From positions 2,542,001 through 2,606,000 of the forward strand of contig NZ_CP017560.1 in NCBI RefSeq assembly GCF_001753205.1: a DNA stretch of 64,000 bases, given 5' to 3'. The notes beneath the pieces are model-generated. The model was not told the origin of the DNA. It ran no database searches and saw only the letters and a program-made list of their open reading frames with translations. The DNA is from Sporosarcina ureilytica (GTDB lineage Bacteria; Bacillota; Bacilli; Bacillales_A; Planococcaceae). This document shows positions 18,851-29,341 of the stretch, in pieces (positions within the stretch are counted from its first letter, which is position 1; each line of letters begins with the position of its first letter). Position numbers and translations under genes: made by a program.

Positions 18851-20818
18851 TTAGTCTGCTTCACCATAATTGAACTTTTTTTCATCAACAAGCAAATCAT
18901 CACGCGTGATTCGATATGCGCCTGTTTGCCCTTCTTCAAGTTCAATTTTTATTTTCACTTCAATGTCATCAGTAATCTCAAATTCCTCATACGTATCCGC
19001 CATCAAGTGATTTCGATCTTGCACGTAAATCTTAATCATTTGTGGCGTCCTCTCCCTTTGCTCTCCATCTTCATCCTGATCATTTGCATCTTCTAAATAC
19101 TGAATTGTGACCGTATGAAGGTAATGTTGAACAGGTTGTTTTTCTTTTCCTGTAGAAATGACAACACTGATGCCCCTGCCTTTCTCAATTTGCGTGCCGG
19201 CAGCGGGATTTTGCGAAATAACATGCCCCTCCGGAACGTTAGCAGAGCTTACTCGGGACGCGATAGACACTTCCAACCCCGAATTTCTTCCGTATTCTTT
19301 CGCCTCTGCCTCACTTAGGCCAGACAAGTTTCGGACCGATACCATATCTTTTCCTTTACTAACTGTAAAGACTAGGTCGGTCTCATTCACAATGATTTCT
19401 GTACCCGGTTCCGGATCTTGACCGATTATGGTTCCTTCCGGTTCATCCGAATACTCTTCATTCTGTTTGATTGTGTGATACCCATAATTTGCAAGTAAAC
19501 TTGCGACTTGTTTATAATCATCGCCGATATAACTTTCCATCGCGACTAACTCTTTACCGATACTAACGTATAATGTAATCTCGGTACCAATCGGCCTTTC
19601 CTTCCCCGCTTCTGGAGTTGTTTTGATTACTTTACCAGCTTCGATATCGTCCGAATTCTCTTCAATACTTTCCGCAATGACAAATCCATCCTCTTTAAGT
19701 GCTTTAATCGCTTCCGTTTCTGTCATTCCGACCACATCTGTCACTTCTATCTTTTTCAAACCTAATAAACTTGGTAGAAAGTAAATAAGTAGACCGATGA
19801 TAATTAAGGTTGTAAGTCCACCAACGATAAACGGCCATTTTTTCCGTTTCTTTTTCGGCTCGGCTTTCTTCTCTTCCGGAATAGGCGCTTGTTTAATCGT
19901 CTGCTCAACACTTCCAAATTTTGGTGCATCCATAATGGCCGGGATGGCACGGGTTGCTTCATCATCAAAAGAAATCGAAAACTTCTCTTCATTCGCCCGT
20001 TCTGGTGAAAGAACTGTGGCTAAATCCTCTTGCATTTCATCGGCTGAACTGTAACGCACAGCAGCCTCTTTTGCCGTTGCTTTTAATATGACATTTTCAA
20101 CACTTTGCGGAATCGATGGGAATAAAGCCCGTACAGAAGGTGTCTCTTCTTGTAAATGCTTAAGCGCGATTGAAACAGCGGATTCTCCAGAAAAAGGCAA
20201 TTTACCCGTTAACAGTTCATAAAAGACGATGCCAACCGAATAAATATCCGATTTTTTTGTCGCCATTCCCCCACGAGCTTGTTCGGGAGATAAATAATGA
20301 ACTGTTCCTAGTACAGAATTTGTTTTCGTGTGCGCAGTAGCATTCAGCGCCATTGCGATGCCAAAATCCGTAATTTTCACGTTTCCTTCATTGTCCATTA
20401 AAATATTTTGTGGCTTAATATCACGGTGAACAATTCCATTATAATGGGCATTAGAAATGGCAGATACAAGTTGTTTCATAATGGGTAGCGCCTCTTCAGG
20501 CGATAAAGGTCCTTGTGAAACGATAAACTCTTTTAACGTTTGACCGTCAATAAACTCCATGACTAAATAATGAATATCTCCGTCTTCACCGACATCAAAT
20601 ATATCCACTATATTGGGATGAGTTAAACTCGTTGCTGAGAGAGCTTCGCGCATAAATCGTCGTTTTAGCTCTTCTTCATTTGAAAAGTCATAATTTAATA
20701 CTTTAATTGCGACATCTCGTCCTAAAATTACATCATGCGCAAGATAAACACGAGACATTCCGCCTCCACCAATATAGCTTAATACTTCATAACGGCCGCC
20801 AATTCTTTTCCCAATCAT
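18851..20818 (-). CDS. prkC: Serine/threonine protein kinase PrkC with PASTA repeats
   Basis: 655-residue membrane kinase. The cytoplasmic kinase domain spans residues ~10-270, with Lys39 (VAIKVL), HRDIKPQN at 131-138, and DFG at 151-153. A Lys-rich juxtamembrane stretch precedes the transmembrane helix (about 329-349). Three extracellular PASTA domains follow (about 356-421, 423-488, 491-557) plus a ~95-residue C-terminal domain. It senses muropeptides or lipid II and controls germination and wall synthesis in relatives. Its ATG overlaps the prpC stop by 4 bases, pairing kinase with phosphatase. Confidence 0.96.
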   Translation of the reverse strand: MIGKRIGGRYEVLSYIGGGGMSRVYLAHDVILGRDVAIKVLNYDFSNEEELKRRFMREALSATSLTHPNIVDIFDVGEDGDIHYLVMEFIDGQTLKEFIVSQGPLSPEEALPIMKQLVSAISNAHYNGIVHRDIKPQNILMDNEGNVKITDFGIAMALNATAHTKTNSVLGTVHYLSPEQARGGMATKKSDIYSVGIVFYELLTGKLPFSGESAVSIALKHLQEETPSVRALFPSIPQSVENVILKATAKEAAVRYSSADEMQEDLATVLSPERANEEKFSISFDDEATRAIPAIMDAPKFGSVEQTIKQAPIPEEKKAEPKKKRKKWPFIVGGLTTLIIIGLLIYFLPSLLGLKKIEVTDVVGMTETEAIKALKEDGFVIAESIEENSDDIEAGKVIKTTPEAGKERPIGTEITLYVSIGKELVAMESYIGDDYKQVASLLANYGYHTIKQNEEYSDEPEGTIIGQDPEPGTEIIVNETDLVFTVSKGKDMVSVRNLSGLSEAEAKEYGRNSGLEVSIASRVSSANVPEGHVISQNPAAGTQIEKGRGISVVISTGKEKQPVQHYLHTVTIQYLEDANDQDEDGEQRERTPQMIKIYVQDRNHLMADTYEEFEITDDIEVKIKIELEEGQTGAYRITRDDLLVDEKKFNYGEAD

Positions 20819-21573
20819 GTTAGCGGCACCTCCGAATCAGACGAACCAAGTAAAATCACAGAGATATTATCTTCTCCGCCCATATTATTCGCCATATCTA
20901 CGAGTGTTTTGGTTTTTTCTTTTAAAGATAAATCCGATTGTACAATTTTGTGAATAGAAGGATTATCGACTTTATTGCTGAGTCCATCCGAACAAAGAAG
21001 TAAATAAGTCGTATTAGCAAGTTCAAACGTGTAACAATCCGGCTCAACTGACCTTTCGGAACCAAGCGCTTTAATAATCCAATTCCGCTGCGGATGAACT
21101 TCTGCCTCTTGTTCCGTAATTTCTCCGCTATCTACTAGGACTTTAACATAGGAATGGTCGGACGTAATTTGTTCAATCTGTTCGTTGTTAATTTTATAGA
21201 CCCGACTATCTCCTATGTGCGCACCGAAACAAGTACGGTCCTTAATGAGCACAGCATCGAGCGTAGTTCCCATTCCTTCTACTTCTTTATTTTCATTTGC
21301 GTAATTATATAAGTAACGATTTATATAGAGGACCGTTTCCTTTAACCATTCAGCCCAGTCTTCACCTTCTTGAAAAGAAGATGCTTCCAACTTCATAAAT
21401 TCTTCTTCCATTATCCGTATTGCAGTCGAACTAGCAAAATCACCACCTTGGTGGCCACCCATTCCATCTGCAATGACTGCAAGCAGTATCCCATTAGGAA
21501 GCGTAAAAACAGCAGCACCGTCTTCGTTTAATGTTCTCTTTTTCCCAATGTCTGAAAGAACTTCATATTGCAC
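20815..21573 (-). CDS. prpC: PP2C-family protein phosphatase PrpC
   Basis: 252-residue metal-dependent Ser/Thr phosphatase that reverses PrkC phosphorylation. The PP2C metal-binding motifs are all present: ADGMGGHQGGDFAS, GAHIGDSRVY, LCSDGLSNKV and GGEDNISVILL. Translation starts at the GTG at 21571-21573, with GAGGGG upstream. It follows rsmB by 30 bases. The rlmN gene, which sits between these two genes in B. subtilis, is absent here. Confidence 0.95.
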   Translation of the reverse strand: MQYEVLSDIGKKRTLNEDGAAVFTLPNGILLAVIADGMGGHQGGDFASSTAIRIMEEEFMKLEASSFQEGEDWAEWLKETVLYINRYLYNYANENKEVEGMGTTLDAVLIKDRTCFGAHIGDSRVYKINNEQIEQITSDHSYVKVLVDSGEITEQEAEVHPQRNWIIKALGSERSVEPDCYTFELANTTYLLLCSDGLSNKVDNPSIHKIVQSDLSLKEKTKTLVDMANNMGGEDNISVILLGSSDSEVPLT

Positions 21574-21603
21574 TGCTCTTCCCCTCGTTTCTTCACAAAC
21601 TAT

Positions 21604-22956
21604 TTATACTTTTTTACGAAATGCCGCAACGAAAAAACCGTCACCGCCAAAGTGTTGGGGTAAAACTTGAAGGGTATTTTCTTGCATCTGTAATTTTTCA
21701 TTTTCCTCCAAGTTTGGTAGTGGAATTAGTTCCATTGTCGGATGTTCTTTTAAAAAGCTTTCAACCATGCCACGGTTTTCTTCGTATTCCACTGTACAAG
21801 TACTGTAAACAATAATGCCATTTGGTTTAATTAATTGTTCAGCAGTATGTAATAATTCTGATTGAATTTTTAATAATCCCGTAACATCAGCTTCATTTTT
21901 ATGATACTTAATTTCAGGTTTTCTTCTGATTACGCCAAACCCACTACAAGGTGCATCTACTAAAATCCGATCAAAAGATTCTTTGTCGTAAAATTCCATT
22001 AATTCTCTACTATCTCCACTTTGGGCTTTAATTGATGAGAGTCCAAGTCGCTCACTATTTTTCTCGATTAACTTAATTTTATGCTCGTGAAGGTCATGGG
22101 CATACACTTCACCCTTGTCATTCATTTTCTCAGCGATATGCGTAGTTTTGCCGCCCGGTGCTGCACACATATCTAAAACCTTCATATTTGGCGCAACATC
22201 TAAAGCATATACTGGAAGCATAGAGCTTTCATCTTGAATCGTAATGAGTCCATTTTTGAATATTTCCGTTGAAGCCGGATTTCCTGACTCACTAATGAGA
22301 CATTCGGTAATGACCTCTCCTTGACGAACATGTATATTATGCTTTTCAAGTTCCAATGTCACCGCATTCACATTCGTCTTAACTTCATTGACACGAATGG
22401 ACATATTCGGTGGCACATTATTTTGTGTCGCCATCTCTTTTGTCGCTTCTTCACCGAATAAGGCTACCCATCTCTCGATAAGCCATTTAGGATGACTCGT
22501 TTCAATCGCAATTCTTTCAATCGGATCTTTAATTTCATCCAATGAGCGAACGCCCGAACGTAAAACTGAACGTAATATCCCATTCACGGTTGGTGCAATT
22601 CGTTTATGTCCGCGTCTTTTTGCGATTTCAACAGCTTCATGGACAACTGCATGCGGAGGGATTTTCGTCAAATAAACAATTTGATAGATAGACATGCGCA
22701 ATAATTCTCGTACCCAACCATCTAATTTTCCTCTTACAAATGGCTCTAAATAGTAGTCCAGCGTCATCCGATGTTGCAACGTACCATATGTCAATTCAGT
22801 CAACAGCGCACGGTCTTTTGGTTGTATTTCATATTTTTCGATTGTCCTATGAAGAAGCAAATTACTATACGCTTGATTTTTATTAATCTCCATCAAAATG
22901 GAGAGGGCCGCATCACGAACATTTCCGTTCCAAATCTTATTGCCCTGTTTCATCAT
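21604..22956 (-). CDS. rsmB: 16S rRNA (cytosine-967-C5) methyltransferase RsmB
   Basis: 450-residue rRNA methyltransferase. An N-terminal NusB-like RNA-binding domain (about 1-140) precedes the Rossmann domain with [12 protein letters not shown] (SAM site), [10 protein letters not shown] (catalytic base region) and [10 protein letters not shown] (nucleophilic Cys). The start overlaps the fmt stop by 4 bases. The gene belongs to the priA-def-fmt-rsmB translation cluster. Confidence 0.95.
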   Translation of the reverse strand: MMKQGNKIWNGNVRDAALSILMEINKNQAYSNLLLHRTIEKYEIQPKDRALLTELTYGTLQHRMTLDYYLEPFVRGKLDGWVRELLRMSIYQIVYLTKIPPHAVVHEAVEIAKRRGHKRIAPTVNGILRSVLRSGVRSLDEIKDPIERIAIETSHPKWLIERWVALFGEEATKEMATQNNVPPNMSIRVNEVKTNVNAVTLELEKHNIHVRQGEVITECLISESGNPASTEIFKNGLITIQDESSMLPVYALDVAPNMKVLDMCAAPGGKTTHIAEKMNDKGEVYAHDLHEHKIKLIEKNSERLGLSSIKAQSGDSRELMEFYDKESFDRILVDAPCSGFGVIRRKPEIKYHKNEADVTGLLKIQSELLHTAEQLIKPNGIIVYSTCTVEYEENRGMVESFLKEHPTMELIPLPNLEENEKLQMQENTLQVLPQHFGGDGFFVAAFRKKV

Positions 22957-23894
22957 TCGAATTTTTCTCCTTTATTCCAGGATGCGCCAACCCCACGAAT
23001 AAACACTTCTGCCAACATCCTTTTTCTACCTGCAGGCTGAATATCCGTAATCGCGATTCCGATGTCGTCACCGGTTTTCACAATGATGCGATCCTGTTCG
23101 ATTGCGATAATTGTTCCAGGTTCAGCATCCGATTGAACTTCGACTTTTTCACTCCACCATATTTTTACGTTTTCTTCTTGAAATACAGTGTAGGCGACTG
23201 GCCATGGGTGAAGTCCCCGAATTTGATTGTAAATTTCTGTTCCTGTAGCTGTCCAATCAATTCTTTCTTCTTCACGTGATATATTTCTAGCAAACGTAAC
23301 AAGTGATTCATCTTGTGGAATTCTTTCATTTGTACCGTCAATAATGGAAGGCAATGTATCTTTTAATAAAGTAACACCAGCTTCCGAAAGTTTCGTAAAC
23401 ATCGTTCCGGTACCATCCGTTTCCGCTATTGGCACAGTGACCTGTGAAATCATGTCACCTGCATCAAGTTTTTCAACCATATACATGATTGTGACGCCAG
23501 TTTCAGTCTCGCCCTCCATAATTGCTTTATGAATCGGTGCACCACCTCTATACTTCGGAAGTAACGATGCATGCACATTAATACATCCGAGACGAGGTGC
23601 TTCTAGCAATTCCTTTGGTAATAATTGGCCGAATGCTGCCGTTACAATTAAATCTGCTTCTAATGATAGGATTTCCTCAAGTTCCTGTGAGCCCTTTAAT
23701 TTCTCTGGTTGAATAACGGGAATTCCTAACTTTTCTGCTTCCACTTTTACAGGCGGCGGTGTGAGCACCCTTTTTCTTCCAACCGGTCGATCTGGTTGTG
23801 TCACAACCGCGGAAACGTTATAGCCTTCTTCTTTTAGCATCGATAAAATTGGCACTGAAAAATCGGGTGTTCCCATGAATATAATGGATGTCAT
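22953..23894 (-). CDS. fmt: Methionyl-tRNA formyltransferase
   Basis: 313-residue enzyme formylating initiator Met-tRNA from 10-formyl-tetrahydrofolate. The formyltransferase signature [19 protein letters not shown] is near residue 110, and the catalytic Asp region DAGDMISQ follows. A C-terminal tRNA-binding domain completes it. The ATG overlaps the def stop by 4 bases, so the formylating and deformylating enzymes are coupled. Confidence 0.97.
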   Translation of the reverse strand: MTSIIFMGTPDFSVPILSMLKEEGYNVSAVVTQPDRPVGRKRVLTPPPVKVEAEKLGIPVIQPEKLKGSQELEEILSLEADLIVTAAFGQLLPKELLEAPRLGCINVHASLLPKYRGGAPIHKAIMEGETETGVTIMYMVEKLDAGDMISQVTVPIAETDGTGTMFTKLSEAGVTLLKDTLPSIIDGTNERIPQDESLVTFARNISREEERIDWTATGTEIYNQIRGLHPWPVAYTVFQEENVKIWWSEKVEVQSDAEPGTIIAIEQDRIIVKTGDDIGIAITDIQPAGRKRMLAEVFIRGVGASWNKGEKFE

Positions 23895-24409
23895 ACTTCC
23901 TCACCTTCTCTTTCCGTTGTTAATTCATCCTCGACTTCTAGATCTTCAAGGTCGACAATGCGAATCATTTTCGAGTTAAATAAAATGCCATTTAAATGGT
24001 CTATTTCATGCAAAATTGCACGTGCCGTAAAATCTTCCGCTTCAATTTCATAAATAGAACCATCCCGTTCTTGCGCTTCAACTTTCACATAGTACGGTCG
24101 TTCAACTTCGCCAAATAAATCTGGGAAACTTAAACAACCTTCTACATCAATCTCAGAACCGCCCGTAGCTGTCACAACTGGATTGATAAGCTCAATTACT
24201 TCTTGACCATCACCCATATCAACGATCGCTACTTGAACATTCTCGCCTATTTGCGGCGCAGCAATACCTACTCCGTCTGCTTCTATCATCGTGTCATACA
24301 TATCATCAAGAAGTTTCACGAGCTTTTCGTCAAACTCCACAACTTCTTTACATTTCTTTTCAAGTATCGGCGAAGGATACTTTACAATTTCTCTTACTGC
24401 CAACTTCAT
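23891..24409 (-). CDS. def: Peptide deformylase
   Basis: 172-residue metalloenzyme that removes the N-formyl group from nascent proteins. The three motifs are intact: [10 protein letters not shown] (46-55), EGCLS with Cys92, and HEIDHLNG with His134, Glu135 and His138. It has a short acidic C-terminal tail beyond the catalytic fold. It starts 13 bases after the priA stop. Confidence 0.96.
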   Translation of the reverse strand: MKLAVREIVKYPSPILEKKCKEVVEFDEKLVKLLDDMYDTMIEADGVGIAAPQIGENVQVAIVDMGDGQEVIELINPVVTATGGSEIDVEGCLSFPDLFGEVERPYYVKVEAQERDGSIYEIEAEDFTARAILHEIDHLNGILFNSKMIRIVDLEDLEVEDELTTEREGEEV

Positions 24410-24422
24410 TCCTCTTTTCTAA

Positions 24423-26834
24423 TCAAAAAATGGACATCGGATCAACGTCTACTGTCATGATGAGGCCCGATTTAATCCAGTCTGTTCGATACATTCTAAT
24501 TAATTGTTGTAATGTTTCTGTTAGCTTTGGTTCTTTTTTGTATTTTATCAAACATTGGTAACGATATCTATTGTTCACACGACTTATGGCCGCTGCGGTA
24601 GGACCGATAATAACCGTTTCAGGTGAAAGATTCGCACTCAAATAAGTCGTACCCCTATTCGCAAAATCGCTGACCTTTAAAACGTCTTCATGTGAAAACT
24701 GAATTAGCGTAAAAAAATAAAATGGCGGATAGCCAAATTGCCTTCGTGACTGCATTTCCATTTGATAAAACGGTTCGTAATGCTGTTCCTTGGCAAGTTC
24801 GATTGCATAATGTTCCGGGGAATAAGTTTGAATATATACTTCACCTGGTAAATCATGTCTTCCTGCACGTCCACTCACTTGCGTCATCAACTGAAAAGTC
24901 TTTTCTGCCGCCCGGAAGTCTGCTAAATGGAGCGTTGTATCTGCTGCTAATACACCAACTAAAGTGATATTAGGAAAATCAAGCCCTTTCGCAATCATCT
25001 GTGTACCAAGCAAAATATCTGCTTTCCCCTCACTAAATTGGCGAAGTAACCGTTCATGCGCGCCTTTTCTTCTCGTGGTATCTACATCCATACGAATGAC
25101 GCGTGCTTCTGGAAATAGTTTTGCAATCTCCTCTTCTACTTTCTGCGTTCCAGTACCAAAAAAACGAATATGTTCACTTTCGCATTGTGGACAAACAGTC
25201 GGCACGCGTTCTTCATGTCCGCAATAATGACATTTTAACAACTCATGTGCCCGGTGATACGTTAAAGATATATCACAATTTGGACATTCAACGGTCGTTC
25301 CGCAATCCCTACATAATACGAACGAAGAAAAGCCTCGGCGATTTAAAAATAAAATAATTTGTTCATTTCTTTCTAGACGTTCTCGAATGGCCTCAGCTAA
25401 AGGGATCGAAAACATTGATCGATTCCCCGATTTCAACTGTTCACGCATATCGACCACTTCAACTTCAGGTAGTTGTTGGCTTTTGGCTCTGTTTTTTAGA
25501 GTTAACAATGTATAAACATCTTTAGATGCGCGTGCATAAGATTCTAATGACGGCGTTGCACTCCCTAAAATGACTGGGCATTTATAATATTCGGAGCGCT
25601 TTATCGCAACATCCCTTGCATGATAACGCGGCGATTCTTCTTGCTTATATGTGGATTCATGTTCTTCATCCAAAATAATAATGCCTAAATTTTCAAATGG
25701 TGCAAAAATGGCTGATCGGGCACCAACTACGACTTTCACTTCACCGCGGTGAATCTTTCGCCATTCATCGTATTTCTCTCCCGCTGAAAGCGCACTATGT
25801 AATACAGCAACGAGCTGACCAAAACGTGCTTTAAAACGTGCAGTCATTTGCGGTGTGAGCGAGATTTCTGGAACGAGAACAATGGCCTCTTGCCCTTTCT
25901 CTAGAACCTTTGTGATCGCTTGCAAATAAACTTCTGTTTTTCCACTGCCCGTGACACCGTGCAATAAAAAAGTTTCTTGTCTGCCATCCTTTATCGCTTG
26001 TCCAATCGGTTGCAAAGCTGACTCTTGTTCATCTGTTAACTTTTCAGGAATCGGAACGTCTTGCAATTCAGGACTTGTCGGTTCACGATACACTTCCTCG
26101 TAAGTTTCCTGAGCCGCCCCGCGTTCAATCATCGTCTTAAGTACATTCGATTGAATTCCAGTCGCCTCAAAAATTTGTTTTGCTTGTACAGTTTGCCCAG
26201 CATGTTCGATAAACCAGTCGATTAACTCGATTTGTCGAATTGCATTTGGCTGAATGGTCTCTTTCACTTGGAATAACTTCTCTTTTTCTTCAATGTGAAT
26301 CGTTCTTACTTTTTTCACGTCTACTTGTTGCTGAACCGCTGTGTCAACTGTTACAATTTCTTCCGCCACATAACCTTTCAATATGTGAAATAAACCGGCA
26401 TCATTAATCGCACTGAGCGGGATTCGTTTTCTCCCCGCTAATAACCTTTTAAAGTTTTCATCTTGAATCTTTTCGCTATCTAGAACAACAATAAACTTGT
26501 CATACTTCGCACGCATCGCAGCTGGTAACATCACTTGTAACGCGTCGATTTGATAAGCCAATGTCTCAGTCGCCAACCAACGTGATAGCATTAATTGTTC
26601 TTCAGATAACACCGGTTCAATATCGATAAGTTCTTCAATAGGTCTTAATTTATTCAGTGCCAATTCACTTTCATTTTTTATGTTCGTAACATAACCGACG
26701 ACTTTTCGTCGACCAAAGGGAACTTTCACCCTTATTCCTCGTTCAATCGTTGTTTGAAAAGCTTCCGGTACAATATAATCGAAAGGTCTGTCAATCGGAT
26801 AAGCTGCTACATCCACAATGACTTCAACTATCAT
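24423..26834 (-). CDS. priA: Primosomal protein N' (replication restart helicase PriA)
   Basis: 803-residue helicase that reloads the replisome at collapsed forks. A DNA-binding domain (residues ~1-200) precedes the Walker A motif GVTGSGKTEVYLQ, the DEEH box, and the zinc-binding insertion (CRDCGTTVECPNCD, CHYCGHEERVPTVCPQC). The C-terminal helicase lobe includes QVSGRAGR. I set the start at the ATG at 26832-26834 (MIVEVIVDVAAYPIDRPFDY, the usual N-terminus). A longer frame to 26930 would lie inside coaBC. The start overlaps coaBC by 11 bases. Confidence 0.95.
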   Translation of the reverse strand: MIVEVIVDVAAYPIDRPFDYIVPEAFQTTIERGIRVKVPFGRRKVVGYVTNIKNESELALNKLRPIEELIDIEPVLSEEQLMLSRWLATETLAYQIDALQVMLPAAMRAKYDKFIVVLDSEKIQDENFKRLLAGRKRIPLSAINDAGLFHILKGYVAEEIVTVDTAVQQQVDVKKVRTIHIEEKEKLFQVKETIQPNAIRQIELIDWFIEHAGQTVQAKQIFEATGIQSNVLKTMIERGAAQETYEEVYREPTSPELQDVPIPEKLTDEQESALQPIGQAIKDGRQETFLLHGVTGSGKTEVYLQAITKVLEKGQEAIVLVPEISLTPQMTARFKARFGQLVAVLHSALSAGEKYDEWRKIHRGEVKVVVGARSAIFAPFENLGIIILDEEHESTYKQEESPRYHARDVAIKRSEYYKCPVILGSATPSLESYARASKDVYTLLTLKNRAKSQQLPEVEVVDMREQLKSGNRSMFSIPLAEAIRERLERNEQIILFLNRRGFSSFVLCRDCGTTVECPNCDISLTYHRAHELLKCHYCGHEERVPTVCPQCESEHIRFFGTGTQKVEEEIAKLFPEARVIRMDVDTTRRKGAHERLLRQFSEGKADILLGTQMIAKGLDFPNITLVGVLAADTTLHLADFRAAEKTFQLMTQVSGRAGRHDLPGEVYIQTYSPEHYAIELAKEQHYEPFYQMEMQSRRQFGYPPFYFFTLIQFSHEDVLKVSDFANRGTTYLSANLSPETVIIGPTAAAISRVNNRYRYQCLIKYKKEPKLTETLQQLIRMYRTDWIKSGLIMTVDVDPMSIF

Positions 26835-28041
26835 TGTTCGTATCAAGCCCTTCTTCTTGAACAATTGCTTGAAGTAAAACTGTTGCGAGCTCCTTTTTCG
26901 GCATGGATGAATACGGGTGATAAGTCCCATTTTCAGAAATTAACGTAACGACATTCGTGTCACTGCCAAACCCTCCACCCGGGTCTGTCACATCGTTCAC
27001 AATAATAAAATCTAAATTTTTTCGTTGTAATTTACCTTTTCCGTTTTCAATAACATTTTCAGTTTCGGCCGCAAAACCGACTAGAATTTGGTCTTCTTTC
27101 CATTCACCAAGCGTCTGTAAGATATCCGTTGTTCGGGCTAACTCTATAACAGAATCATCATCGGATTTTTTGATTTTTTGTGTATGAATTTCTGCCGGAC
27201 GATAATCTGCAACTGCAGCAGATTTAATTACGATTGTCGCATCTTCATATTCAGCGCGTACCGCTTCAAACATGTCTGCGGCACTTTCCACATTAACCAC
27301 TTTTACACCCGCTGGCTTGTCTAATGAAACAGGCCCTGAAATCAAAATCGTTTCGGCGCCTAAACTTGCCGCCGCTTCGGCCATACTGTACCCCATTTTT
27401 CCGCTTGAAAAATTGGATATGTACCGGACAGGGTCAATTCTTTCTCGTGTTGGTCCTGCCGTAACGACGACTTTCTTCCCTTTTAACGGTAAGTTTTTCG
27501 GTTCAAAATGCGCTTTAATCAATTCAACAATTCTCTCTGGTTCCTCAAGGCGTCCTTTTCCTACATAGCCACAAGCGAGAAACCCTTCAGAAGGTTCGAT
27601 AAAACGATGACCGTCACTCACTAACGTTGCAATATTACGCATCACTGCTTTATTTTCATACATATGTACGTTCATGGCTGGTGCAAACCAAACTTCTGCT
27701 GTCGTTGCAAGAAGTGTCGTCGTTACCATATTATCTGCAATTCCATTTGCTACTTTTCCAAGGACATTCGCAGTAGCCGGTGCAACAATTACAAGATCTG
27801 CCCAATCCGCTAAATCGATATGTGCAATCACCCGGGAATCTTTTTCATCAAACGTATCAAAAAAGACATCATTTCGCGACATCGCTTGAAATGTTAACGG
27901 GGTAACAAATTCTTTTGCAGATTCCGTCATAATTACTTTCACATTCGCTCCTGCTTGAGATAACTTACTGACTAGCGCAACCGCCTTATAAACTGCAATT
28001 CCACCGGTCACACAAACGAGGATTTTCTTATCGTTCAGCAT
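26824..28041 (-). CDS. coaBC: Bifunctional phosphopantothenoylcysteine decarboxylase/phosphopantothenate-cysteine ligase CoaBC
   Basis: 405-residue coenzyme A enzyme. The N-terminal flavoprotein CoaC domain (about 1-185) has GGIAVYKA, the DLADWADLVIVAPAT segment and the substrate-loop Cys in GFLACGYVGKGRL. The C-terminal CoaB ligase begins at KKVVVTAGPTRERIDPVRYI. The ATG at 28039-28041 has AAAGGA about 9 bases upstream and gives the usual N-terminus MLNDKKILVCVTGG. An upstream in-frame codon at 28083 is not needed. A ~400-base repeat region separates it from rpoZ. Confidence 0.95.
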   Translation of the reverse strand: MLNDKKILVCVTGGIAVYKAVALVSKLSQAGANVKVIMTESAKEFVTPLTFQAMSRNDVFFDTFDEKDSRVIAHIDLADWADLVIVAPATANVLGKVANGIADNMVTTTLLATTAEVWFAPAMNVHMYENKAVMRNIATLVSDGHRFIEPSEGFLACGYVGKGRLEEPERIVELIKAHFEPKNLPLKGKKVVVTAGPTRERIDPVRYISNFSSGKMGYSMAEAAASLGAETILISGPVSLDKPAGVKVVNVESAADMFEAVRAEYEDATIVIKSAAVADYRPAEIHTQKIKKSDDDSVIELARTTDILQTLGEWKEDQILVGFAAETENVIENGKGKLQRKNLDFIIVNDVTDPGGGFGSDTNVVTLISENGTYHPYSSMPKKELATVLLQAIVQEEGLDTNNDS

Positions 28042-28195
28042 TGCTTTCTTCCTTTCTAAAATGACAAACTCCCGAAGAAGCAATCGTTCTTAGGGAGTAC
28101 AACGTCGTTATATTTTTGTTTTTAATCGGGCATATAGCATTGGGCAGTACGTCAAAAAATTAAAGCTTAGCGACGTTTAAAAGCCCGATGTGTGC

Positions 28196-28310
28196 TTACT
28201 GTCCAGCTACGGCCGCTAGTCTTTCGACCGACAGGATGTCCTAGTGCCGACGTTGCCACAGGACGTGGCGCACTTAGTCGGCCAGTGCCTGTCGAGGCTA
28301 TACGAGCTCT
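28196..28310 (+). repeat. Palindromic intergenic element, left part of the rpoZ-coaBC gap
   Basis: In the non-coding stretch 28,042-28,440, this segment contains nested inverted repeats. GTGCCGAC (about 28,236) pairs with GTCGGC (about 28,276), and inside it GCCAC-aggac-GTGGC. GACAGG and CCTGTC arms lie outside. It has the same flavour as the following element (GTCCAGC start, CTTTTTT end). No open frame of note is present. Confidence 0.6.
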
Positions 28311-28323
28311 CCGCTTTTTTATT

Positions 28324-28436
28324 GTCCAGCTTCAGCGCCTAGCCCCTCGAGTCGCTTCAACCATAAGGTAAAGGCAAAAAACGCCTTTATCTTATGGTCT
28401 CCAGCGCTTGTCGGGGCTAACCAGGCGCTTCAGCTT
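28324..28436 (+). repeat. Imperfect palindromic repeat of the dispersed family
   Basis: Large hairpin-forming element. The outer arms are AGCGCCTAGCCCC (28334-28346) and GGGGCTAACCAGGCGCT (28413-28429). The inner arms are CCATAAG (28361-28367) and CTTATGG (28391-28397), and the apex is AAGGC-aaaaaac-GCCTT. It shares blocks with the fabG-acpP element (6481-6592), in inverted orientation. It lies in the rpoZ-coaBC gap of a co-directional gene cluster. Confidence 0.75.
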
Positions 28437-28440
28437 TTCT

Positions 28441-28665
28441 TTACATTTCGTCTTCGTAAACGACTGATGCATCTGTTGCTTTTTTCGTTAAGACACCCGC
28501 TGTAATTTCCTCAAGCGCTCTTCCAACATCTTTTTTCGTTTTGTAAGAGGATAGAAGTTTATTATTCTCCTCTTGGATTTCACGTGCACGTTTTGATGCA
28601 ATCGTTACTAGTGTGTATTTTGATTCAATTTTTTCCTGTAATGAGTCGACCGATGGATATAGCAT
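28441..28665 (-). CDS. rpoZ: RNA polymerase omega subunit
   Basis: 74-residue omega subunit, which helps assemble RNA polymerase. The family pattern LYPSVDSLQEKIESKYTLV followed by IASKRAREI is clear. The start codon directly follows the gmk stop, and the AAGGAG ribosome binding site is inside the last codons of gmk, so translation is coupled. The gmk-rpoZ-coaBC-priA order is standard. Confidence 0.96.
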   Translation of the reverse strand: MLYPSVDSLQEKIESKYTLVTIASKRAREIQEENNKLLSSYKTKKDVGRALEEITAGVLTKKATDASVVYEDEM

Positions 28666-29286
<621 letters not shown>

Positions 29287-29332
29287 CTAATCCCTCTTTT
29301 TAATTAAAATTAATGGCAAACAACTTGTTCAT

Positions 29333-29341
29333 ATTATAACA
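29333..29341 (-). promoter_or_regulatory. Extended -10 promoter element for gmk
   Basis: Minus-strand TGTTATAAT is a perfect extended -10 (TGnTATAAT). No good -35 is visible at 17-18 bases, which is tolerable for extended -10 promoters. It lies 47 bases before the gmk start in the divergent gmk/rqcH gap. Confidence 0.55.

Noticed and set aside
28084-28440. CRISPR array or small RNA gene in the rpoZ-coaBC gap
   Set aside because: The repeats are nested inverted palindromes, not evenly spaced direct repeats with spacers, and no cas genes are near. A small RNA cannot be excluded but nothing specific supports it.
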